DNA from: QKTW01 sp052161885
GTDB taxonomy: Bacteria; Bacteroidota; Bacteroidia; Chitinophagales; Chitinophagaceae
Assembly (NCBI GenBank): GCA_052161885.1
Contig: CP197396.1
Location: forward strand, 2,294,001 to 2,358,000
Direction: 5' to 3'
DNA: 64,000 bases
Shown: in pieces, positions 9,055 to 15,801 of the stretch
Numbering within the stretch: position 1 is the first letter of the stretch
Layout: each line of letters opens with the position of its first letter
The notes under the pieces: generated by a model
Seen by the model: the letters and a program-made list of their open reading frames with translations, nothing else
Told to the model about the DNA's origin: nothing
Databases searched by the model: none
Translations under genes and position numbers: made by a program

Positions 9055-9322
9055 ATCCCCTGTAAAAAAGTATTTATCCCCCATATCCGGACAGCCCATT
9101 CCTGACCAGACAGTGTTGTTATATCATAAAATTAAGCATTAACTCCTATTCCGGAAGCAAAAAAACAATGCCCCACAGCTCATCAGCAGATCAAACATAA
9201 ATATATTATCAGATATATTTTTTGATTAATAGATAAATATGTATAATCTTTATGCTCATAAAATATTTATGCGGCTGTTGCTGCAGGAAAATATTGAGTT
9301 AACCGTATTATACACCTTTGTC

Positions 9323-10120
9323 ATGAAACAAAAATTTACAATCGCCACATTCCTGCTGGCAGTTGCAGGATTGCTGCTTTCCGGGTGCTCTACCTACTGC
9401 GACACGTGTCCTAATGTGAAATACACCAGCTGCATCATTGCGGATATAATTATAACCCTTCTCGTGGCAGCCGTAATATTGCTGGGACTGTACAGCAACC
9501 TGCTGCGTGATGAGGTAAATGACTGCGACCAGTTTAACCACAAGCTGCGGCAGATACAAAGCAAAACGGCAAGAAAGATACAGGCACGAAACCCCTACAG
9601 CATCTCCAAAGTACAACTGGCCGTATGGACGCTCGTTATTGGCGGCTCCTACCTGCACCTGGTACTGTGCAAGATCAACTGTGAAATAATGCCGATCAAT
9701 AAAACCGCACTCGTGCTGATGGGGATAAGTGCAGGCACTGCCGCCGCTGCCACCATTGTAGACAAGCGCCAGATACAGGACGGTAATCCAAGGCACCAGA
9801 ACCGGCCATCCAAAGGCTTTTTCACCGATATACTTTCAGACGACAACGGCATCAGTATACACAGGCTGCAGAAAGCCGTATGGACCTTGATCGCAACTGT
9901 TATTTACCTGCACAAAGTATACATTATGAGAGACACGCAGCCATGCGAATTGCCGGAACTGGGAGATACCCTGCTGGCGCTCACCGGCATCAGCAACGCT
10001 ACCTATCTCGTTCTGAAATCAAAAGAAAATGATCCACCGGTAAACGCACCGGTGCAAACTCCGGATCCAGGTACAGATCCCGACCCTGCAAACACTCCGC
10101 CGCCTAATACTTTTTCATAA
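9323..10120 (+). CDS. Membrane lipoprotein with duplicated QxAVWTL...GIS membrane repeat
   Basis: A 265-aa protein from the ATG at 9323, chosen because it opens with a lipoprotein signal (LLAVAGLLLSGCS, Cys at about residue 21). Upstream residues in the longer frame look like untranslated leader. A hydrophobic helix at about 35-55 is followed by a basic stretch, then two related membrane units: SISKVQLAVWTLV ... VLMGISAGTAAAATIVD near residues 92-150 and SIHRLQKAVWTLIA ... LALTGISNATYLVLKS near 176-235. The tail is Pro/Asp-rich. I recognise this two-unit pattern from widespread unannotated bacterial proteins but know no function. The gene lies 61 bp before a GH19 muralytic enzyme, suggesting joint expression. 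Confidence 0.7.
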   Translation: MKQKFTIATFLLAVAGLLLSGCSTYCDTCPNVKYTSCIIADIIITLLVAAVILLGLYSNLLRDEVNDCDQFNHKLRQIQSKTARKIQARNPYSISKVQLAVWTLVIGGSYLHLVLCKINCEIMPINKTALVLMGISAGTAAAATIVDKRQIQDGNPRHQNRPSKGFFTDILSDDNGISIHRLQKAVWTLIATVIYLHKVYIMRDTQPCELPELGDTLLALTGISNATYLVLKSKENDPPVNAPVQTPDPGTDPDPANTPPPNTFS

Positions 10121-10181
10121 AAAGAGCTATTGAATCCATAAGCAAATAACTATATTTAATTACGTTTCAAATCATCATACC

Positions 10182-10790
10182 ATGTTAACGCTAACAATCA
10201 CACAGGTAAAAAGTGCGACAAATGCCACTGATACCAATGCCAGCAAATTTCTGAACTACATTATCGCTACCTGTACTAAGTACAATATCACCACTCCTGC
10301 AGCGCAGCTTTGTTTTCTTGCCCAGGTAGGCCATGAAAGCGGAGGGCTTTATTACACGGAGGAACTCGCCAGCGGCAGTGCTTATGAGGGCCGTAAAGAC
10401 CTCGGCAATACTCAACCCGGCGATGGTGTGCGTTTCAAAGGCCGCGGCCTCATACAGATTACCGGACGCAGTAATTATAGTGCTGTAGGAACCGCACTGG
10501 GTGCAGATTTTATTGACAACCCGACATTGCTGGGAGGAAAAAACGTAACCGTATGCACACCAGATCAGCTCAAATACGCAGCTATGAGTGCCGGGTGGTT
10601 CTGGAACAAGAACAACCTTAACAACTATGCCAATCTGATAGATATAACAAAGCCTATCGACGAAGGCACTAACCTCGATAATTTCAAAAAGATCACACAG
10701 CGCATCAATGGCGGGTATAATGGCCTCCAGGACCGCATCAGCCGCTATAAAAACGGAGTAAAATACTTCCAGGCAATCCCTGCTCCGTAG
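10182..10790 (+). CDS. Glycoside hydrolase family 19 chitinase/lysozyme-like protein
   Basis: A 202-aa GH19-fold enzyme. The catalytic acid is likely E52 in QVGHESGG and the second acid E60 or E61 in YTEEL. The family signature FKGRGLIQITGRSNY lies at about 85-99, and SAGWFWNKNNLN is the conserved downstream helix. The compact size without binding modules matches phage-endolysin-type GH19 enzymes that cut peptidoglycan or chitin. No signal peptide is visible, so release would need lysis or another partner. The gene upstream encodes a membrane protein, an arrangement reminiscent of endolysin and membrane-protein pairs, but no holin is recognisable. Confidence 0.88.
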   Translation: MLTLTITQVKSATNATDTNASKFLNYIIATCTKYNITTPAAQLCFLAQVGHESGGLYYTEELASGSAYEGRKDLGNTQPGDGVRFKGRGLIQITGRSNYSAVGTALGADFIDNPTLLGGKNVTVCTPDQLKYAAMSAGWFWNKNNLNNYANLIDITKPIDEGTNLDNFKKITQRINGGYNGLQDRISRYKNGVKYFQAIPAP

Positions 10791-10906
10791 TTTTATTATA
10801 CTGAGTAATTACTGAAAATAGTTAAGAAATAAATGTCAGATATAGTGATAGCGATCAAGACTACACTGTCTTGCACTACAGTAGCGCAAAAGCTTAATTA
10901 TTCGAT

Positions 10907-10945
10907 GCAGGCAGCAGCGGTAATAGCTGCCTGCTGCCTTTTTTG
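10907..10945 (+). terminator. Probable terminator after GH19 gene
   Basis: A 9-bp stem (GCAGGCAGC/GCTGCCTGC) with a 10-base loop, followed by TGCCTTTTTTG. It lies 116 bp past the GH19 stop. The 272-bp gap 10791-11061 otherwise holds the palindromic repeat listed next and no convincing gene. Confidence 0.6.
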
Positions 10946-10946
10946 C

Positions 10947-10974
10947 CTTACTTTTTGGGCAAGCAAAAAGTAAG
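10947..10974. repeat. Palindromic intergenic element
   Basis: A perfect inverted repeat: CTTACTTTTT at 10947-10956 and AAAAAGTAAG at 10965-10974, with an 8-base spacer. Similar TTACTTTTT-loop-AAAAAGTAA palindromes are, to my knowledge, scattered between genes in Bacteroidota genomes. It directly follows a terminator hairpin. Confidence 0.5.
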
Positions 10975-11061
10975 AAACCACACGGGACAGGCTTCCCGGG
11001 GCTTGAATACTTTTTAAGAGTCTCTAACACGTTTATAAACACAATCAGAAACCTGAATGAA

Positions 11062-11427
11062 TCAATACTGGCCTGTGCCCAGCAATACCAGGGTGCAGGC
11101 CTCCATTGTTTTTATGCCTTTCTGCTCCGCAAGCTGTTCCAGCTCTTCATTTTCGGTACCGGGATTAAAAATGATACGTTTGGGCTTCAGAGAAAGGATG
11201 TAATCATAATACTCCTTCTGGTTAGCAGGATTTACATACAGCGTAACGGTATCGATATCGTTTGCAGGTGCATGTTCTGTAGTGATGGTCACACCTTCCA
11301 CATTGCCAGCCTTTTTTCCAATGGCCACAACAGGATGATCGTGCTCCAGCAGGCGGTGAATAGCCATGCGGCTGTAGCGTTGCGGGTTTTCAGATGCGCC
11401 GATCACCAGTGTTTTCTTCTGTTGCAT
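11062..11427 (-). CDS. CoA-binding domain protein (YccU-like)
   Basis: A 121-aa single-domain protein with the Rossmann CoA-binding fold (CoA_binding_2). The nucleotide-binding start reads TLVIGASENPQRYSRMA, and the strand IIFNPGTENEELEQLAEQKGIK carries the conserved NPG turn. YccU-type proteins bind CoA in the cytoplasm; no reaction is established. The gene is divergent from the thiolase at 11587, sharing a 159-bp intergenic region, so a link to acyl-CoA metabolism is plausible. The Cys in TMEACTLVLL near the C-terminus is typical of the family. Confidence 0.85.
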   Translation of the reverse strand: MQQKKTLVIGASENPQRYSRMAIHRLLEHDHPVVAIGKKAGNVEGVTITTEHAPANDIDTVTLYVNPANQKEYYDYILSLKPKRIIFNPGTENEELEQLAEQKGIKTMEACTLVLLGTGQY

Positions 11428-11586
11428 AAAACTTTTATATAAATACCGTGTAAAGTTATGCCAGTATGTCCCAATTCACCGAATCTGCAGATAAGTAAAT
11501 GCTATAATTCATCAAAACTTTTCCGGCACTATGAGCGGGTTGTGCTGCAGGTTTCTTAATTTTAAAACACACTCAACCGAAAACTT

Positions 11587-12762
11587 ATGCAGGCTGCCTA
11601 TATCATTGCCGGATACCGTACTGCCGTCGGCAGATCAAAGCGCGGCGGGTTTCGCTTCTATCGTCCGGACGACCTTGCCATAGACGTGATCAAAGGACTT
11701 CTTGCATCTGTGCCACAACTCGACCCGAAGCTGGTAGACGACGTGATAGTAGGGAACGCCGTACCGGAAGCAGAGCAAGGCCTGCAGGTAGGCCGTATCA
11801 TTGCCAACAAAGCTGTAGGGCAATGGGCTGCGGGCGTTACCATTAACCGTTATTGCGCGTCCGGCTTTGACGCCATTGCCATAGCTTCTGCACGTATACA
11901 GGCAGGCCAGGCAGACTGCATCATAGCAGGCGGTACGGAAAGCATGAGCCTTGTGCCTACGGCAGGCTGGCGCACCATGCCCAACTATTCGCTGCAGCAC
12001 GAATACGGAGATTACTACCTCAGCATGGGCCTCACAGCAGAACAGGTTGCCCAGGAATTTAAAGTATCGCGCGAAGACCAGGATGCTTTTGCACTACGCT
12101 CGCACCAACGGTCACTCAACGCCATAAAAGAAGGCTATTTTAAACCAGGCATACTGCCTGTTACTGTGAAAGAGATTTATGTAAATGAAAAAGGCAAGCG
12201 CAGCGAACGCGAATACGTAGTTGATACCGATGAAGGGCCACGCGCAGATACATCCGCCGAGGCGCTGGCAAAGCTGCCGCCGGTATTCGCCAACAAAGGT
12301 TCTGTTACCGCAGGAAATTCGTCACAGACATCAGACGGTGCAGCTTTTACCATTGTGATGAGCGAACGCCTGATGACACAACTCGGATTGAAGCCCTGGG
12401 GTCGTGTAGTAGCCTGTGCCAGTGCAGGTGTAGAGCCGCGCATCATGGGCATCGGCCCTGTTGCGGCAATACCCAAAGCATTGAAACAAGCAGGCATGAA
12501 CCTCGCAGATATAGACCTCATAGAATTGAATGAAGCATTCGCAGCGCAATCGCTGGCTGTGATCCGTGAACTGGGCATTGATCCGGAAAAAGTGAACATC
12601 AACGGCGGCGCCATATCATTAGGACATCCACTTGGTTGCACAGGTGCAAAGCTCACCATCCAAAACCTGCACGATCTGCACCGGCTCAATAAACGCTACG
12701 GCATGATCACAGCCTGTGTAGGCGGCGGACAGGGCATTGCAGGAATTATTGAACGACTCTGA
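11587..12762 (+). CDS. Thiolase (acetyl-CoA C-acyltransferase)
   Basis: A full-length 391-aa thiolase. The acyl-accepting Cys is C90 in NRYCASGFDAI. The second active-site region includes NEAFAAQ and GGAISLGHPLGCTGA, and the C-terminal catalytic Cys is in ACVGGGQG. This enzyme cleaves 3-ketoacyl-CoA with CoA in beta-oxidation, or runs the condensation in reverse. The extra segment AEQVAQEFKVSREDQDAFA fits the FadA/AtoB group. No 3-hydroxyacyl-CoA dehydrogenase or hydratase gene is adjacent, so it is not part of a local fad operon. A clear terminator follows the stop by 13 bp, indicating a monocistronic unit. Confidence 0.92.
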   Translation: MQAAYIIAGYRTAVGRSKRGGFRFYRPDDLAIDVIKGLLASVPQLDPKLVDDVIVGNAVPEAEQGLQVGRIIANKAVGQWAAGVTINRYCASGFDAIAIASARIQAGQADCIIAGGTESMSLVPTAGWRTMPNYSLQHEYGDYYLSMGLTAEQVAQEFKVSREDQDAFALRSHQRSLNAIKEGYFKPGILPVTVKEIYVNEKGKRSEREYVVDTDEGPRADTSAEALAKLPPVFANKGSVTAGNSSQTSDGAAFTIVMSERLMTQLGLKPWGRVVACASAGVEPRIMGIGPVAAIPKALKQAGMNLADIDLIELNEAFAAQSLAVIRELGIDPEKVNINGGAISLGHPLGCTGAKLTIQNLHDLHRLNKRYGMITACVGGGQGIAGIIERL

Positions 12763-12774
12763 CAAATGAAATAC

Positions 12775-12797
12775 AAACGGGCTTCAGGCCCGTTTTT
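12775..12797 (+). terminator. Intrinsic terminator after thiolase gene
   Basis: An 8-bp stem (AAACGGGC/GCCCGTTT) around a TTCAG loop, followed by a T-rich run. It sits between the thiolase stop and the next signal-peptide gene. Confidence 0.85.
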
Positions 12798-12818
12798 GTT
12801 TTACCTTAAAGTGTGTGT

Positions 12819-13631
12819 ATGAAAAAGCTTCTACTCCTGCTCTTTGCTATCACAGGATTTTGCAGCAGCCATGCAAAGGTCCGGATCAAAAAACCAGTTC
12901 TGTCCGGCATTTACCTGCAGTGGGGCTACAACCGGGACTGGTTCTCCAAAAGTGATCTGCATTTCCGCAACGGTGATAAATACGATTTTGTGGTGCATAA
13001 AGCCGTAGCGCACGATCAGCCGGATTTCAGCGGCTTCAGAGACGCACCGCTGGATATTACAATTCCGCAGAACAGCTATCGTATCGGGTTTTACCTCAAT
13101 GCAAAGCATACACATGCCATAGAGATTAATTTCGATCATGCAAAGTATGTAGTAGACGACCCGCAGCAGGCACATGTAACGGGGCATATCAACGGACAGG
13201 TAATAGATGGCGATACTATGCTTATACGGCCATTCCTGCATTTTGAACATACTAACGGCGCAAACTTCTACCATATAAATTATGTGGAGCAACATACCGT
13301 ATGGGAGGGCAAAAAACGGCCATTGGCTACTGTACTGTGGAAAGTGGGAGCAGGCATCGTTGTGCCGAGATCTGATGTTACGCTGATGGGCGTGCGGCTG
13401 GACAACAAATATCACATAGCGGGATACATAGCAAGTGCAGAGCTGGGTACACGCTTTTACCCCATCCGGAACTTATTTATCGAAGCAAATATCAAAGGAG
13501 GTTTTGCCAATTACCTGAATGTGCTGACAGTAGACGGCGGAAAAGCCTATCATCACTTCTGGTATGGTGAAGTAATAGGCCTGATAGGCTATGACATTAG
13601 TTTCCACCGGCATCAAAAAAATAAAGGCTGA
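12819..13631 (+). CDS. Probable outer-membrane beta-barrel protein, unknown
   Basis: A 270-aa exported protein. The ATG at 12819 opens a clear signal peptide (KKLLLLLFAITGFCSSHA); a GTG two codons earlier is less likely. The mature part shows alternating aromatic strands (YLQWGYNRDW, IGFYLNAKHTHAIEINF, ELGTRFYPIRNLFIEANI) and ends in a strand-rich region, as in small Bacteroidota outer-membrane barrels. It is unusually histidine-rich, at least fifteen by eye, including a short C-terminal HRHQ tail, so metal contact is conceivable. I do not recognise a named family. Its stop overlaps the shared terminator at 13623. Confidence 0.65.
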   Translation: MKKLLLLLFAITGFCSSHAKVRIKKPVLSGIYLQWGYNRDWFSKSDLHFRNGDKYDFVVHKAVAHDQPDFSGFRDAPLDITIPQNSYRIGFYLNAKHTHAIEINFDHAKYVVDDPQQAHVTGHINGQVIDGDTMLIRPFLHFEHTNGANFYHINYVEQHTVWEGKKRPLATVLWKVGAGIVVPRSDVTLMGVRLDNKYHIAGYIASAELGTRFYPIRNLFIEANIKGGFANYLNVLTVDGGKAYHHFWYGEVIGLIGYDISFHRHQKNKG

Positions 13632-13644
13632 TTTCTCAGCCTTT
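13623..13644. terminator. Bidirectional terminator overlapping two stop codons
   Basis: A perfect 9-bp stem (AAAGGCTGA at 13623-13631, TCAGCCTTT at 13636-13644). The left arm contains the TGA stop of the plus-strand barrel gene; the right arm reaches into the stop of the minus-strand ATP-grasp gene at 13643. Convergent genes share one compact hairpin. Confidence 0.75.
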
Positions 13645-14458
13645 AAACATCAGATGTTATTTTAAAAACAGAAATAAAATAATCGGTAACACTACAGACG
13701 ACATCCCTGATACACGCAGCATAAAAACCAGCACCATTTACGCAGTTGCATTCTACAATGTAATATTCATCCCCACACAGGCAAACGTCCATTACAAAGA
13801 CATCATGCGGAGTATACTCCCTGCATCTTTCTTCTGCAAAAGCAATAACGCTTTCAGGACAGCCTTCCGCTTTCTTCAGTCTGAAATATTCGCGGTACAA
13901 AGAAGCTGCAATAACTTTTTTATTGACAATCCAGAGCCGCCACTCAAAATGAATATTATATGGCTCAGATACGATGATCTTGCTATCTGGCCAAAGCTGC
14001 GTGCTACCCGTTATCCGGAGCTGGTTAAACCATGCTTCTATTTCATCAAATCGCTTTACCTCTCCGGCAAAAGATTTACTATCATCATCAGGTCTGATGA
14101 AAAACAGTTTGTCGGGACTGTAATCCCGGGCAGTCATCAATTTATTGAAAGTAGTTACAGTAGCTCCATAGTTGAGCATATGCCGCCCCCACTTTGCAAA
14201 GTAATTTTCTATTGAAAAGGTTTCTGCATCAAAAAACAAACCTTTACTCAGCTCTGCATCCCGGCCCGCGAGCTCATTAAACGTTGTCGTGCCGTAAACA
14301 ATAGATGGCAGCGACCTGTCAAAATCAGGAAGCCTATCGGTAAACGGGATAACTTCCAATGCGAGAAATTTTATGCCACAGCCTTCACAAGCCAGCCTTA
14401 ATGCTTCAAGACTTGCAAGAGCGGTAAGGTTGCTTTGCACTACCCATTGTACATTCAT
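13643..14458 (-). CDS. ATP-grasp domain protein (DUF4343-like)
   Basis: A 271-aa cytoplasmic protein with a C-terminal ATP-grasp fold. The metal- and ATP-binding end is seen in FVMDVCLCGDEYYIVECN, giving the conserved D...E-x-N pattern, with a core Lys/Asp region at LFFIRPDDDSKSFAG. ATP-grasp enzymes join a carboxylate to an amine or thiol through an acyl phosphate; the substrate of this subgroup is unknown. Members of this size are common in bacteria as lone genes or near peptide-modification loci. No precursor peptide is evident nearby. It lies 65 bp upstream of, and on the same strand as, the DUF2490 gene. Confidence 0.75.
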   Translation of the reverse strand: MNVQWVVQSNLTALASLEALRLACEGCGIKFLALEVIPFTDRLPDFDRSLPSIVYGTTTFNELAGRDAELSKGLFFDAETFSIENYFAKWGRHMLNYGATVTTFNKLMTARDYSPDKLFFIRPDDDSKSFAGEVKRFDEIEAWFNQLRITGSTQLWPDSKIIVSEPYNIHFEWRLWIVNKKVIAASLYREYFRLKKAEGCPESVIAFAEERCREYTPHDVFVMDVCLCGDEYYIVECNCVNGAGFYAACIRDVVCSVTDYFISVFKITSDV

Positions 14459-14522
14459 CTCATTTTTTCATTGCAGTTTCAAAAACTATTAACCTATCAA
14501 CCGATTAACTAATCCACCTCAT

Positions 14523-15299
14523 TTAAGGCTTCGTAAAATATACATTCACCAGCGGCCCCTCATTATATTGAAACACCTGTTTATTATCCACAAGTCCTCC
14601 CTGCTGCACCACCTGGTTCAGGTAACCAGCCTCGGCACGGACATTCTTATTGAACTTATAACCCAGCATTAACGCCAGCCTGTTCTGATCAAAAACATTC
14701 TGCTTCACATTCTTGCCAAAGCCAACAAATATTTCATCATAAGCAGCGGCGTATATTGTATTGTCATCCATTTTAGTATGGTTTAACGGCACATCCACCC
14801 GCAACTGGTAACGCACACGGTTCATATAGATCCAGTCATCCACAATGCGGTCTTCCATTTTCTGGTCTATTTTACCAATGAACCTTTGCTCCAGGCGCAG
14901 GCGGTGTGTAAAATAAAACAGGCCAGTATTACCATTCCACAGGAACTGCTCGGTGATACGATGTTCCGGTATATGATGCGGGCCCGCCGGATAATCGCCA
15001 TACGGATAAGTGACCGCATAGGAATACAACAAAGCAGTACTGCCGCCTTTCTTAAAATTGTACTGAAGACCGCCTCTTGCAAAAAGCTGCTGCCAGTCAG
15101 TAACTACATTTTCCCGGCGCCACTGGAACTCCGACAAAAAAGAGAGCCTTTTGCTCAATGCGACATTTCCGAATGCAGCAAACCAGCCAATGTCACTTTC
15201 TGATCTCAGCCTGGGCGACTGTGCCTGTGACGGTGCAGCCACACACACAGAAGCTGCCGCCAGCAGGCTGACGATTAAATTTTTCTTGTTTCTTTTCAT
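14523..15299 (-). CDS. DUF2490 family outer-membrane protein
   Basis: A 258-aa exported protein with a signal peptide (LIVSLLAAASVCVAAPSQAQ). The mature part is a run of amphipathic strands typical of DUF2490: DIGWFAAFGNVALSKRLSF, EFQWRRENVV, an HRLRLEQRF strand in the middle, and a C-terminal strand ending in VNVYFTKP. The fold predicts a small outer-membrane barrel with no known substrate. The gene is divergent from the His-rich protein at 15371 across a 71-bp gap that carries a TATCTTTG promoter element reading away from it. Confidence 0.85.
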   Translation of the reverse strand: MKRNKKNLIVSLLAAASVCVAAPSQAQSPRLRSESDIGWFAAFGNVALSKRLSFLSEFQWRRENVVTDWQQLFARGGLQYNFKKGGSTALLYSYAVTYPYGDYPAGPHHIPEHRITEQFLWNGNTGLFYFTHRLRLEQRFIGKIDQKMEDRIVDDWIYMNRVRYQLRVDVPLNHTKMDDNTIYAAAYDEIFVGFGKNVKQNVFDQNRLALMLGYKFNKNVRAEAGYLNQVVQQGGLVDNKQVFQYNEGPLVNVYFTKP

Positions 15300-15337
15300 A
15301 ACTCACTTTGGGGGATAGGATGTGTTACTACTAACCC

Positions 15338-15345
15338 TATCTTTG
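15338..15345 (+). promoter_or_regulatory. Bacteroidota -7 promoter element before the His-rich gene
   Basis: TATCTTTG matches the TAnnTTTG consensus exactly. Transcription would start near 15350, giving a leader of about 20 nt before the ATG at 15371. No TTTG box is found at the usual 19-21 bp distance upstream, so this is a half match. Confidence 0.45.
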
Positions 15346-15370
15346 CGTTTAATTTCAGCTGCAATATAAA

Positions 15371-15697
15371 TTGGGCAAACGAATCGCACATATAATTTTT
15401 TCTGCATGGCTTGCCATGATCCTGCTCTTTGGCACTACGCCTATGGAGTATGTGCATACGTTCACCCATCACAAAGACACCGTGCATCATGCTCACCAGC
15501 ATGGACTTTCATTTGAGAACAAGCACCATCACTGTGATTTTCTCAGTTTCCAGCTGCTGCCGTTCGACAACGACATTTATATTCCGCATTTTTATTATAT
15601 ACCGGCAGAATATTGCAGCACTCATGCGGCACTGGTACTGAGCTTTGTACAGCGCAGTATTGTGCGCACGTCTCTCCGCGGGCCGCCCACAGCCTAG
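15371..15697 (+). CDS. Small His-rich exported or membrane-anchored protein
   Basis: A 108-aa protein with an N-terminal hydrophobic segment (IIFSAWLAMILLFGTTP) acting as signal or anchor, then a histidine-dense stretch (HTFTHHKDTVHHAHQHG and KHHHCDF). The C-terminal part holds tyrosines, a Cys and a final RGPPTA. I know no named family, but small His-rich proteins just upstream of TonB-dependent receptors recur in Bacteroidota. The His clusters could bind a transition metal in the periplasm. It precedes the receptor gene by about 100 bp and is probably its operon partner. Confidence 0.65.
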   Translation: MGKRIAHIIFSAWLAMILLFGTTPMEYVHTFTHHKDTVHHAHQHGLSFENKHHHCDFLSFQLLPFDNDIYIPHFYYIPAEYCSTHAALVLSFVQRSIVRTSLRGPPTA

Positions 15698-15801
15698 TTT
15701 TCCCCGATAAGCCAATTTATTTCTTCAAAAGGATTGCATGCCTGCATCATCACGATGCGTGTATAGCTATATCCTGCAGCACATTTTTTCAACCATACAA
15801 C

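Noticed and set aside
10833..10973. 46-aa open frame with a hydrophobic stretch
   Set aside because: It runs through the terminator hairpin and the TTACTTTTT palindrome and has a weak start context, so it is probably read-through of non-coding repeats.
15613..15801. Longer N-terminus for the TonB receptor
   Set aside because: It overlaps the His-rich gene in another frame, and the signal peptide begins at 15802.
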